A stretch of 64,000 nucleotides of DNA from Tindallia magadiensis (GTDB lineage: Bacteria > Bacillota > Clostridia > Peptostreptococcales > Tindalliaceae). Position numbers and translations under genes: made by a program. The notes beneath the pieces were generated by a model that worked only from the letters and a program-made list of their open reading frames with translations, made no database searches and was not told the origin of the DNA. The DNA lies in contig NZ_FOQA01000005.1 of assembly GCF_900113635.1 (NCBI RefSeq), positions 108,814 through 172,813 of the forward strand, written 5' to 3'. The stretch's first letter is position 1. Each line of letters opens with the position of its first letter. Positions 17,419-25,628 of the stretch are shown piece after piece.

Positions 17419-19784
17419 TGAGTAAACAGCCCTTAAGTCATATAGGACAAGGTTATGATCGAAAAGAAGCTCAGGAAAAAGTGACAGGACAGGCGATCTA
17501 TGTACATGATATGGAAATGCCTGGAATGCTCTATGCAAAAACCCTGCTTTCCCCCAAGGCACATGCTAATATCGTAAGCATCGATACTTCTAAAGCAAAA
17601 GCGTTAAAGGGTGTAAAAGCAGTTGTTACTGGTGAAGATGCTCCTTATACAGTAGGTTTATATATGGTCGATAAAAAAGTTATGGCAAGAGAAAAAGTAC
17701 GATACCAAGGAGAAATTGTAGCGGCTGTTGTAGCTGAAAGTGAAGCCATCGCAGAAGAAGCCGTAACGCTTATCAACGTGGAATATGAAGATTTGCCAAT
17801 TGTTCATGATTTAGATGAAGCTTTAGAAGCAAAGGTGTTAGTCCATGAAGAATTGCATACCTATGAACATATGAAAGGTGTATTCTTCCCTCAAAAGGGA
17901 AGCAATATCGCAAGTTGGAACAAGACCAAAAAAGGAGATATAACAAAAGGCTTCGAAGAGGCCGATCATGTTTTTGAAGATGAATTCAATGTTCCAGCCG
18001 TAGCTCACGTTCCGATGGAAACACATGTCACTATCGCACAAGCAGATCCTTACTCAAATAAAGTTAAAATTTGGTCCTCTGCTCAATCTCCCTTTGCCGT
18101 AAGGCAGTTATTAGCCAAATCTTTGGGAATTGCAAAAAGCGATGTTAATGTAATCGTACCTTATATAGGTGGCGGTTTTGGAGGAAAAGCAGGCGTACAT
18201 CTTGAGCCTTTAGCAAGTGTCTTATCGAAAGCTGTAAAGGGGCGACCTGTAAAGCTTAAAATGACAAGGGAAGAAGAGTTTAATATTCTTCCTACAAGAG
18301 CAGGGATGAGAGCAAGGTTTAAGACAGGCATCAATAAAGACGGTAAAATCGTAGCCATGGAAGTATATCATGACTGGGATAGTGGAGCCTACGCAGACTA
18401 CGGTGTGAACGTTGGTAAAACGGCTGTTTATTCAGGAGCAGGACCATACGAAATACCCAACATAGAGTTGCACTCCAGAACGATTTACACAAACAAAGTC
18501 TTCAGTACCGCCTATCGAGGTTTCGGACACTTAGAAACCCACTGGGCCGCCGAAAGACATATGGATATGATGGCTCAAAAATTAGGAATTGATCCTTATG
18601 AGCTTCGAATGAAAAACCTTCTTCGACCAGGCAGCACCACCATAAGCGGAGAGCTTATGTATCCTACTACAGGCGATCCTATTGCTTGCCTGGATGCTGT
18701 CAAAAAAGAATTAGGCTGGACTGGCAGAAAAACAGAAGAAGAAAAGCAAAGAGAATTCAAAACAGGAAAAGTAAGAGGACAAGGGTTCGCAATGCTTCAA
18801 AAGGCCCCAGCAATGCCAAGCTATACATCAACATCCGCCATTATGCAAATGGATGAAGATGGCCATATAAAAGTAATGATTGGTGCTGTCGATATGGGAC
18901 AAGGGGCCAATACGATTATGGCACAAGTCGCTGCCGAAGAACTTAAGGTTCCAATCGAAGATGTTGAAGTGGTATGGAATGTAGAAACGGACAAACACCC
19001 TTATGATTGGAACACCGTGGCCTCCAAGTATACCTTTATGGGTGGAAATGCGGTCAGAAAAGCCGCAAAAAAAATGATTGAACAAATGAAAGAAGTTGCC
19101 GGTCAAGTCCTTCGTTGTCATCCAGATGAACTCACACATGGCAATGGGTATATTCATCATATTCATCAAACACATAGAAAACTTTCCTATATCGACTTAT
19201 CGATGGGATACTCTTATGAAAACGGAAATGGAATAGGTGGTCCTTTAATCGCCCATGGTACTTATATGGCAAGCGGGCTTAGCAATCCGGATCCCGAAAC
19301 TGGACAAGGAAGACCTGGACTTGTATGGACCTTTGGCGCTCACGGAGTCGATCTTGAGGTTGATGTTGAAACTGGAGAAGTAACGGTATTAAAGATCGTT
19401 TCTGCTTTTGATATCGGGAAAGTCATTAATAAAAAACTAGTGGATGGACAAGTACTCGGAGGAATCGTTCAAGGAATTGGATCAGCCCTTATTGAAGGAT
19501 ATAAGTTTGATGAAAATGCCCGGCTTTTAAATCCTTATTTTGGAGATAATCGCATCCCTTCAGCAAAAGATATTCCGTTAGAAATGGTGCCAATTTACAT
19601 TGAAGATCCCGAAACAGCCCAAGTAGATGGACCTTATGGCGCCAGAGGAATTGGAGAGCATCCGATGATTTCAGTTCCTTCTGCCATCGGAAATGCACTT
19701 TATGAAGCATTAGGCATTAATTTTACAAGGCTTCCATTAACACCAGAAAATGTGGCATTGGCAATCGATGAATCAAAAAAATAA
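17418..19784 (+). CDS. Molybdenum hydroxylase large (molybdopterin-binding) subunit, xanthine dehydrogenase-like
   Basis: A 788-residue catalytic subunit. GGGFGGK at 251-257 binds the cofactor, AYRGFG at 365-370 carries the arginine typical of purine hydroxylases (xanthine dehydrogenase Arg880 equivalent), and Glu747 in ARGIGEHP matches the catalytic base. CO dehydrogenases instead have an AYRCSFR loop, absent here. The start overlaps the previous stop by one base (TAATG) after GAGGAG. Given the selenium-dependent hydroxylase accessory genes elsewhere in the window, it may carry the labile selenium cofactor; substrates could be purines or nicotinate-like heterocycles. Confidence 0.9.
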   Translation: MSKQPLSHIGQGYDRKEAQEKVTGQAIYVHDMEMPGMLYAKTLLSPKAHANIVSIDTSKAKALKGVKAVVTGEDAPYTVGLYMVDKKVMAREKVRYQGEIVAAVVAESEAIAEEAVTLINVEYEDLPIVHDLDEALEAKVLVHEELHTYEHMKGVFFPQKGSNIASWNKTKKGDITKGFEEADHVFEDEFNVPAVAHVPMETHVTIAQADPYSNKVKIWSSAQSPFAVRQLLAKSLGIAKSDVNVIVPYIGGGFGGKAGVHLEPLASVLSKAVKGRPVKLKMTREEEFNILPTRAGMRARFKTGINKDGKIVAMEVYHDWDSGAYADYGVNVGKTAVYSGAGPYEIPNIELHSRTIYTNKVFSTAYRGFGHLETHWAAERHMDMMAQKLGIDPYELRMKNLLRPGSTTISGELMYPTTGDPIACLDAVKKELGWTGRKTEEEKQREFKTGKVRGQGFAMLQKAPAMPSYTSTSAIMQMDEDGHIKVMIGAVDMGQGANTIMAQVAAEELKVPIEDVEVVWNVETDKHPYDWNTVASKYTFMGGNAVRKAAKKMIEQMKEVAGQVLRCHPDELTHGNGYIHHIHQTHRKLSYIDLSMGYSYENGNGIGGPLIAHGTYMASGLSNPDPETGQGRPGLVWTFGAHGVDLEVDVETGEVTVLKIVSAFDIGKVINKKLVDGQVLGGIVQGIGSALIEGYKFDENARLLNPYFGDNRIPSAKDIPLEMVPIYIEDPETAQVDGPYGARGIGEHPMISVPSAIGNALYEALGINFTRLPLTPENVALAIDESKK

Positions 19785-20394
19785 GAACAATCTTAACGAT
19801 GAACTGGCGGTCATCATCCTGGCCGCCGGATATTCCAGCAGGATGAAAGCGTTTAAGCCTTTGCTTCCCTTCGGTTCAGTAACTGTTATTGAATATATCA
19901 TTCAGACATTTTTAGATGCAGGAATCGATCATATTTATGTTGTAACCGGTTTTAGAAAAGATGAATTAGAAGTGATCCTAAAGAAATATCCCGTAAATAT
20001 TGTCATTAACCAGCATTACGATCAAGGGATGTATTCTTCGATAAAAGAAGGTGTGCGGGGGCTCCAAAAGAAACATAAGGCGTTCTTACTGCATCCCGTA
20101 GATATTCCATTAGTAAAAGTAAGTACCATAGAAACGATAGTAGCATCGTATAGGGAAACAAATAAGGGGATTATTTATCCTTCTTATCAAATGAAAAAAG
20201 GACATCCACCTGTTATTTCATCAAAATACATTACAGGTCTTTTGAATTTTGATGGTACAGGAGGATTAAAAGCTTTTTTAAGAAAATACGATGATACCGA
20301 TGGTCATTTTGTGAACGTAGAGGATGAAGGAATACTCTTAGATATGGATTATTACAAGGACTATGAAGTCCTCAAAAAACAACAGACAGTATAA
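19768..20394 (+). CDS. MocA/MobA-like molybdenum cofactor nucleotidyltransferase
   Basis: A 208-residue NTP transferase whose N-terminus VIILAAGYSSRMKAFKPLLP is the nucleotide-binding signature of MocA and MobA. It would attach CMP (or GMP) to molybdopterin for the hydroxylase encoded immediately upstream. The ATG at 19768 overlaps the large-subunit gene by 17 nt, and no clear ribosome-binding site is visible, suggesting coupled translation. A second MocA-like gene lies at 40476-41063. Confidence 0.85.
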   Translation: MNQKNKNNLNDELAVIILAAGYSSRMKAFKPLLPFGSVTVIEYIIQTFLDAGIDHIYVVTGFRKDELEVILKKYPVNIVINQHYDQGMYSSIKEGVRGLQKKHKAFLLHPVDIPLVKVSTIETIVASYRETNKGIIYPSYQMKKGHPPVISSKYITGLLNFDGTGGLKAFLRKYDDTDGHFVNVEDEGILLDMDYYKDYEVLKKQQTV

Positions 20395-20397
20395 AAA

Positions 20398-20449
20398 AAT
20401 GTTGTGTGTGATAAGGATCAAGCCTTAATCACGCACAACATTATTTTTC
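20398..20449 (+). terminator. Terminator of the molybdenum-hydroxylase operon
   Basis: A stem of about 19 bp (AATGTTGTG...ATAAGG with CCTTAATCAC...AACATT) has a short loop and is followed by ATTTTT on the plus strand. It begins just after the MocA-like stop codon. Confidence 0.85.
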
Positions 20450-20509
20450 ATATTATATTCTTTATTATGATGCTTTTTACTTTACTAGTTGTCTTCTATA
20501 CTAAAATGA

Positions 20510-20776
20510 GCTGTGCACCCCGATTCGACAAAGTTTCATAGCCGCTACCCGAACAGTTAGCTCAGACCAGGCTGACCCGCAGCACACGAAAGTGATCACT
20601 TACCGCTGCTTCCTTCCGGACCTGACGGGGTTCATGAGCTTTCGTTGAGCGGGACCCAGTCGTCATAACCACTTATCCGAGTCTGCACCACAAAGACAAT
20701 GCCTCCAAGGGGAATTCAACCCTGCTATAGCGGTTTGCAGGTTACAGGGCACCGCTACCTCCCCGTCTAGCACAGC
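20510..20776 (-). ncRNA. ffs: Signal recognition particle RNA (large, Bacillus/Clostridium type)
   Basis: The minus strand contains the universal SRP domain IV sequence GTCAGGTCCGGAAGGAAGCAGC-like (near 20600-20625). The ends GCTGTGC and GCACAGC pair to close the molecule at 267 nt, the length of Gram-positive 6S-type SRP RNAs with an Alu domain. It guides co-translational membrane targeting with Ffh. Confidence 0.93.
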
Positions 20777-20798
20777 AACTTTTATAACAATATAATAA

Positions 20799-20886
20799 TG
20801 GCGGAGAGAGCGGGACTCGAACCCGCGGGGCCGTTAAGCCTTACGCGCTTTCCAGGCGCGCTCCTTAGCCACTCGGTCACCTCTCC
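20799..20886 (-). tRNA. tRNA-Ser (anticodon GGA)
   Basis: An 88-nt class II tRNA on the minus strand starts GGAGAGGTGACCGAGTGG and has a long variable arm. The anticodon loop reads CTGGAAA (anticodon GGA, UCC/UCU codons), the T arm GGTTCGAGTCC, and CCA is encoded (20799-20801). It lies 22 nt upstream of ffs in the same orientation and may be co-transcribed with it. Confidence 0.95.
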
Positions 20887-21070
20887 ATGTTACTAGATGT
20901 TTGCGATCTATTTATAGCCGCACATTATATTATAATGAAAGTTTTCTGCTTTGGCAAGTGTTTTTTACTCTCATTTTAAATTTCCATCTTAACAAGTCTG
21001 TAAAAAGGATGTCAATTGTCCTTTTTTAGTGTATACTACTATCATTAAGTCGTATATACTTTTTTTCTAT

Positions 21071-21102
21071 CGACAAGCATTTGAGCTAATCAATGCTTGT
21101 CG
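21071..21102 (+). promoter_or_regulatory. Leader hairpin 1 upstream of the MerB-like gene
   Basis: A perfect 10-bp inverted repeat (CGACAAGCAT and ATGCTTGTCG) with a 12-nt loop. It is the first of two successive hairpins in the 130 nt before the selenoprotein gene. Its function is unknown. Confidence 0.5.
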
Positions 21103-21117
21103 TTGCTTTCAGCTAGA

Positions 21118-21175
21118 GACTGGCACTACTAAGACTCTCCCCCTTACAAAAGAGAGAATCTTAGTCGTGCCAGTC
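21118..21175 (+). promoter_or_regulatory. Leader hairpin 2 upstream of the MerB-like gene
   Basis: A long imperfect stem pairs GACTGGCAC-ACTAAGA-CTCTC with the complementary GAGAG-TCTTAGT-GTGCCAGTC, about 20 paired bases and a 12-nt loop. No T tract follows, so it is not a simple terminator. It ends 29 nt before the ATG at 21205. It could be a regulatory RNA element or an operator. Confidence 0.5.
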
Positions 21176-21204
21176 AGCGAACAAACTTGTAAAGGATGTG
21201 TATC

Positions 21205-21870
21205 ATGAAAAAAGAAAGTGAATGGATTGGCGATTACCCTCGCCAACAACTAACACTAAGTAGTATTCATTCAAAGTTGCTTCCAGAAGAGCAAAGGCTG
21301 CGAATGCTAATCATGAATGATATTATCAATCACCAGAAACCTGTGTCTTTCGAATCTTTAGTATCGATGAAAGAAATGTCTCCTGAGCTACTTAAGAAAT
21401 CTTGGGATGGGTTAATCCGTAAAAATGCTATGGTTATGAACGATCAGCAGGAAGCTACGTTTGTTTATCCAGTATCAGCATTACCAACCCCTCACCTGGT
21501 TACACTTGCCGATAAAAGACAATTTTCGGCCATGTGCGGAATCGATGCAATAGGTGCTGCTTTTACCTTCCAGCAAGATACTTCAATTTCTTCACAGTGC
21601 AGTCAGTGCGGTGAGCCTATCTCTTTGGAAGTTAATGATAAGCAGTTGATCAACGTTCATCCAGCAAATGCTTATGTGCTTCATGTAGATCTGAACCAAA
21701 TAGATGATTGGGCAGCTAGTTGTTGAAACATCATGAACTTCTTCTGTACGAAGAATCATTATAATGAATGGATCCATACCATGAAATTGGATCAGAAAAC
21801 CATTTTTGGTCTCAGCTTGTCCGACGGACTGCTCGTTGCTCAAATGCTATTCTCTATTGACAATACCTAG
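21205..21870 (+). CDS. MerB (organomercurial lyase)-like selenoprotein, in-frame UGA
   Basis: Reading UGA at 21724-21726 as selenocysteine gives 221 residues, the usual MerB length; stopping there leaves 173 residues without the catalytic C-terminal part. The N-terminus is a winged-helix-like region (about 27-90). Cys111 and Asp114 in MCGIDAIG match MerB Cys96 and Asp99 (WCALDTL), and SSQCSQCGEPISLEV matches the MerB stretch before its second active-site loop. After WAASC the frame continues U-NIMNFFCTKNHYNEW, equivalent to MerB CCHVHFFAS, so Sec174 falls where the catalytic Cys159 lies. The ATG at 21205 is chosen over 21196 because AAAGG is 9 nt upstream. Whether it cleaves carbon-mercury bonds or does other chemistry is unknown. 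Confidence 0.85.
21733..21759 (+). promoter_or_regulatory. Candidate bacterial SECIS hairpin in the MerB-like gene
   Basis: TTCTTC-TGTAC-GAAGAA (21739-21755) forms a 6-bp stem with a 5-nt loop bearing G at its second position. ATGA and TCAT extend it below a two-base bulge. The loop begins 18 nt after the UGA, the same distance as in grdB of this window. Confidence 0.65.
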
Positions 21871-21897
21871 TATCTGTTGTTTCTCTCTTTCATCATG

Positions 21898-22653
21898 TTA
21901 TCCCAGCAATGCGGCACCAATGGCTCCTGTGTACTGAGCCATTGGCGATACTTTTACTCTTTTATTAAGCTTTTCCTGGATGGCTTGTTGCAGGTACTGG
22001 TTTATTGCCAATCCTCCTGAAAAAAAGACGGTTTCCTCTATGCCTATGCGTTGTGCCTGAGTGGAAATGCGCCCAGCCACAGAATTTAACAGTCCAGAGG
22101 CAATGCTTTCTTTTGAAGCACCTGCCGCCATCATTCCAATAATTTCTGATTCTGCAAAAACGGTGCACATACTATTTATCTGAACTGGTTCATCTAATAG
22201 AGCCATTTTCTCCAGATCGCTGACATCCACTTCTAGGCGTGTTGCCATAACATGTAAGAATTGTCCGGTACCGGCAGCACATTTATCATTCATCATAAAA
22301 TCAATCACATTTCCTGCATCGTCCATCCGTATTACTTTGCTATCCTGACCACCTATATCAATAACGGTTCTGCTGCTTGGATAAAGGTGAAACGCACCTT
22401 TAGCATGACAAGTTATTTCAGTTACTTTCCGAGTAGCAAAGGGCAGGGTTTTTCGTCCATAGCCCGTGGTCACTATAGAGGCTATTTCGGATTCATGAAA
22501 AGAATGGTTACTTTTCAAGCTTTCCATTAACCTGTTTCCTGTTTCCTTCGGACTCCACCCTGTCGGCACACGCTGATGGACGATTATGTTTTCATCTTTC
22601 ATCACAACGGCTTTGGTAACCGTTGATCCTATATCTATACCAATACGAACCAC
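21898..22653 (-). CDS. BadF/HgdC-type ATP-dependent activase of a double-cubane reductase
   Basis: A 251-residue ASKHA-fold ATPase. The phosphate loop is GIDIGSTVTKAVV at the N-terminus, and the cysteines that bind the interface [4Fe-4S] cluster are in MMNDKCAAGTGQFL and NSMCTVFAESE. Such activases use ATP to inject low-potential electrons into a partner dehydratase or reductase, here probably the product of the gene immediately upstream (22694-23842). The start is set at GTG 22653, 7 nt after AAGGAGG. It converges on the MerB-like selenoprotein gene. Confidence 0.88.
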   Translation of the reverse strand: MVRIGIDIGSTVTKAVVMKDENIIVHQRVPTGWSPKETGNRLMESLKSNHSFHESEIASIVTTGYGRKTLPFATRKVTEITCHAKGAFHLYPSSRTVIDIGGQDSKVIRMDDAGNVIDFMMNDKCAAGTGQFLHVMATRLEVDVSDLEKMALLDEPVQINSMCTVFAESEIIGMMAAGASKESIASGLLNSVAGRISTQAQRIGIEETVFFSGGLAINQYLQQAIQEKLNKRVKVSPMAQYTGAIGAALLG

Positions 22654-22693
22654 GTTGATCCTCCTTAGCAACAACCTAGCAACAACCTAAAAG

Positions 22694-23842
22694 CTAGTTT
22701 TTCTCAGCTGTTTCTAAAAATGCTTCGATGCGAAGTTTTAGCTGACCTGTATCTGATTGTGAATAATCTGTTTCAATCTGTAAAAAAGGTAAATTCAGCT
22801 CTTCTTTTACAAACTCTCTTACAAAATAGGATTCTATGTTATAAGTATGACAGGCTTGCCAGGTAAGATCAAGTACTCCGTCTACCTGATATTCTTCCGC
22901 CATCCTTTTTATAAGATCCAACCGTCCTTGATTGTTATACATACAGGAACAGGGAGTGGATAAATATTTTTCTGCCAGAGCTTCGATAGGATCTTTGGTT
23001 TCATCTACCATGACATCCAGCCCTTTATAGCCGGTACAGTTTTCTAAGGCCACAACTTTCCCGCCACTTTCTTCAATAATCTGAATCACTTTCTCTGAAC
23101 CAATCCCAACAGGAACACCTGTCAGTAAAATCCGTGGTCCTTCTTCGCCGTCTGTCAGTTTGGAAAGGTTAGACTCTACTTCTTCTAATAAGGCTTCCAT
23201 TAAACGAATCCCTTCTTCTTTTTCGATGTTAAACCCTTTAATCCATTGGGCTTTCATCATATCCATTCCTGTCATCGGCGCTGGCTTCCTAGCATTGATC
23301 TGGTGGACTTTTTTCATGACTTCTCTTTCCCGATTAGCCAGTTTGATGGCTTCTCTCAGGCTGTCATTAGTAATCTCTACCTTAAACTGATCTTCCAAAT
23401 GTTCCTTAAATCGAATCATTTCCTTTTTCCACAGTTCCAGATTTTCTTCTCCGTCAGCACTCTGCGGCAAGTTCATAAGATGCATCGGTTTTATTTTGCC
23501 CATCAATTCATACATTTTTTTCTTTCCATCACAGGTTGTTTCTGCTAGTAAGGTGTCAGCAAAGTAAAAGAAGGGGCATTTGTCAGTAATCGCAAAGCCA
23601 TAGCTGGATTTAATCAAAGGACATAGATTTCTTGGTAATTCCTGCTCCGCTGCTTCGATAGGATCATTGCTGGTTCCACATAGAGATACAGGAATTGCTC
23701 CCGCTGCCATGGCAATTTCCTGGGGTGAAAATACACAGTACATGCCTACAATTTTTTGTCCTGCTTCACTGGCCTCTTTCACCTTTACCGAGTTTATTCC
23801 TCTCAGATCCTCAATCTTTTCCATGATTTGTGGTCTTTCCAT
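22694..23842 (-). CDS. HgdB/2-hydroxyacyl-CoA dehydratase-like protein, double-cubane-cluster reductase type
   Basis: A 382-residue single-subunit member of the 2-hydroxyacyl-CoA dehydratase D-component family. Motifs include MYCVFSPQEIAMAAGAIPV near 35-50, NLCPLIKSSYGFA near 75, TTCDGKKKMYE near 105 and TWQACHTYNIES near 335, which supply the cluster cysteines. Together with one adjacent activase this arrangement matches the double-cubane cluster proteins that reduce small molecules with ATP, rather than the two-subunit dehydratases. The substrate is unknown; nearby selenium genes hint at, but do not prove, a selenium or sulfur link. Confidence 0.82.
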   Translation of the reverse strand: MERPQIMEKIEDLRGINSVKVKEASEAGQKIVGMYCVFSPQEIAMAAGAIPVSLCGTSNDPIEAAEQELPRNLCPLIKSSYGFAITDKCPFFYFADTLLAETTCDGKKKMYELMGKIKPMHLMNLPQSADGEENLELWKKEMIRFKEHLEDQFKVEITNDSLREAIKLANREREVMKKVHQINARKPAPMTGMDMMKAQWIKGFNIEKEEGIRLMEALLEEVESNLSKLTDGEEGPRILLTGVPVGIGSEKVIQIIEESGGKVVALENCTGYKGLDVMVDETKDPIEALAEKYLSTPCSCMYNNQGRLDLIKRMAEEYQVDGVLDLTWQACHTYNIESYFVREFVKEELNLPFLQIETDYSQSDTGQLKLRIEAFLETAEKN

Positions 23843-23944
23843 CTTCGATCATCTCCTTTTCGTTTTTAGAAACCAATCAATTTCCCTATCTTCAGCATCG
23901 CTATCTACAGGATGATGGTAAGGCTTTATCAGAAGCTAAAAATC

Positions 23945-24247
23945 CTAGATGTTATCTTCCTCTTTTTCTGATCGTATAAGTTCCCAAGTCTTTTGCCTTC
24001 CTTTGAGGTCACTGGCTATATAAACCCCTGCCCAAAGAACTTTTTTTTCGTTGAATTTTTCTATCACTTTATCAGCAGTTACCAGTTCCGGCTCCGTACA
24101 TCGTAATGAGAGACCACAACTAGCACTAATATCTCTGGGTGTGGGAATCATTTCCATATTCCACTCCTGTTCTTTCGCTAGTCGCTCTGCTGCGATGGCA
24201 TGATGTGTGGAATGAAATGCTACCAGCCACTCTTTTTTCAAAATCAT
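23945..24247 (-). CDS. DUF3343 protein (putative Se/S carrier-like)
   Basis: A 100-residue protein of the DUF3343 family. It has a conserved cysteine in the middle (RDISASCGLSLRC) and an N-terminal VAFHSTHHAIAAERL helix. The family often neighbours YedE/YedF and cysteine desulfurases and has been proposed to take part in selenium or sulfur handling. A second, shorter paralogue lies at 50956-51195. The start is uncertain: ATG 24247 has the sequence GAAAGGG only 2 nt away, and a TTG 6 nt further on would be better spaced. Confidence 0.7.
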   Translation of the reverse strand: MILKKEWLVAFHSTHHAIAAERLAKEQEWNMEMIPTPRDISASCGLSLRCTEPELVTADKVIEKFNEKKVLWAGVYIASDLKGRQKTWELIRSEKEEDNI

Positions 24248-24263
24248 CACCCTTTCTTTCGCT

Positions 24264-24299
24264 ATAAAAAACTGTCGAAAGTGTTCACCACCCGACAGT
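24264..24299 (-). terminator. Terminator-like hairpin just before the DUF3343 gene
   Basis: ACTGTCG and CGACAGT form a 7-bp stem followed on the minus strand by TTTTTTAT. It lies after tadA but ends only about 17 nt before the DUF3343 start, leaving no room for a promoter between. A -10-like TATACT lies upstream at 24324-24329, so this could be a conditional terminator. Confidence 0.6.
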
Positions 24300-24391
24300 C
24301 ATTCTATCATTATTAAAATCCCCAGTATAATAGATATTCTTTATCTATTTCTTGTTTCTTATTCATTTCTTTTATTCAATAACTAGCACCG

Positions 24392-24922
24392 CTAAGATTT
24401 CTTTAGGAAATCTTTAGGGATTTTTTTATTGATAGGGGTAGTTTCCTTCTTCCTCCGTCTTTTTTCACGAAGTTTTTGAAAAAAAACTTTTATTGCTTTG
24501 CTGCAAGCCTCTTCTAAAACTCCTATGGTCAGTTGAACCTGATGGTTAAACCGATTATCCTGTAAAATATTAATCAAAGAACCGGCGGCACCAGCCTTTG
24601 GATCCATAGCACCGATCACTACCCTATCAATGCGACTTTGCAAAATTGCTCCAGCACACATGGGACAAGGTTCAATCGTTACATATAGGGTAGTATCTGT
24701 CAGCCGCCAACCACCAGCTTCTTGGCAAGCTTTCTGGATCGCAATCAGCTCTGCATGAGCCGTCGCATCCTTGCCTATTTCTCTCTGGTTATGAGCACTG
24801 GCAATGACTACTCCTTTCCTGACAATGACAGCGCCTATCGGTACTTCTCCTATTGCGGCTGCTTTTTTTGCTTCCTGAAGAGCCAACTGCATATATGTTT
24901 CATCTGTCATTTGATGAGTCAT
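24392..24922 (-). CDS. tadA: tRNA adenosine(34) deaminase
   Basis: A 176-residue zinc deaminase that converts the wobble adenosine of tRNA-Arg to inosine. Zinc ligands and catalytic residues are intact: His56 and Glu58 in ATAHAELIAI, and Cys86/Cys89 in EPCPMCAGA. The C-terminus carries an extra basic, lysine/arginine-rich tail of about 25 residues beyond the common core. AAAGGAG lies upstream of ATG 24922. It follows the membrane protein gene at 24936 by 13 nt. Confidence 0.93.
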   Translation of the reverse strand: MTHQMTDETYMQLALQEAKKAAAIGEVPIGAVIVRKGVVIASAHNQREIGKDATAHAELIAIQKACQEAGGWRLTDTTLYVTIEPCPMCAGAILQSRIDRVVIGAMDPKAGAAGSLINILQDNRFNHQVQLTIGVLEEACSKAIKVFFQKLREKRRRKKETTPINKKIPKDFLKKS

Positions 24923-24935
24923 TGTAATTCTCCTT

Positions 24936-25628
24936 TTACTTTTGCTTTTCCTTTTGAAAGCTTTTTTGAAGCCGCTTTTTTCTATATTTCCGATGATACC
25001 AGTTATACAGATGTGGTGACAATGCCATTATAAGTAGGGTTCCATAGACCAACAAGGTTTGTGGTGACAGGTAATCATCTAAGTTTTCTCCCAGGTAGGT
25101 GTATAAAACGCCTTTTGGTAGCATCCCCAAAACCGTGCCTGTCATAAACCTTTTGTACTTCACCCGCGTTAGGCCAGATGCCACACTAATAGAATCAAAA
25201 GGCATTCCCGGTGTAACCCGTATGGAAAAAAATTTAGGTACCAAATCTTTTTCCGTTATTCGATAAAGCATTTCAATATGTTTTTGCTGAACCATCCGCC
25301 GAAATAATCGGTGAAACCGGCTGGAAAAAAAGTAGATAATACTGGTTGATCCGATCATTCCCAACAAGGCCCAAAAACTGCCTTCCAAGGTTCCAAAAGC
25401 CAAACCACCCGTTACAAAGAAAAAAGAAACCGGAATGAAAAGCAATGGTCGAAAGATGCCTAGCACAAGAAAGACAAGCCTCCCCCACAACCCATAGGTT
25501 AGTACCAGTTCTTGGATTTCTTCCACATCAAAACCTAAAAGCCAAGCTCTCCGACTTTCTGTCATTGTAATAAACAAAACCATCATACCAAGGAATGCTA
25601 TGATCAGTAAATACTTTTTTATTTTCAA
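24936..25628 (-). CDS. TVP38/TMEM64 (DedA-like) family membrane protein
   Basis: A 230-residue polytopic protein with the VTT-domain signature FFVTGGLAFGTLEGSFWALLGMIGST (in parts, residues about 75-97) and the conserved RVTPGMPFDSISVASGLTRVKYKRFM segment (split over about 135-162). Members of this superfamily act as lipid scramblases or are needed for membrane integrity; no specific role is known here. The start is TTG 25628, placed by AAAGGAG 9 nt upstream. The C-terminus is strongly basic. Confidence 0.82.
   Translation of the reverse strand: MKIKKYLLIIAFLGMMVLFITMTESRRAWLLGFDVEEIQELVLTYGLWGRLVFLVLGIFRPLLFIPVSFFFVTGGLAFGTLEGSFWALLGMIGSTSIIYFFSSRFHRLFRRMVQQKHIEMLYRITEKDLVPKFFSIRVTPGMPFDSISVASGLTRVKYKRFMTGTVLGMLPKGVLYTYLGENLDDYLSPQTLLVYGTLLIMALSPHLYNWYHRKYRKKRLQKSFQKEKQK

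Noticed and set aside
17418-19784. Aerobic-type CO dehydrogenase large subunit
   Set aside because: The active-site loop is AYRGFG, not the AYRCSFR type of CO dehydrogenases, so a xanthine-dehydrogenase-like purine or heterocycle hydroxylase fits better.
21205-21726. Short 173-residue protein ending at UGA in the MerB-like gene
   Set aside because: It lacks the conserved C-terminal catalytic loop, and the frame beyond UGA continues with family-like sequence to a UAG at 21868, so readthrough as selenocysteine is the better reading.
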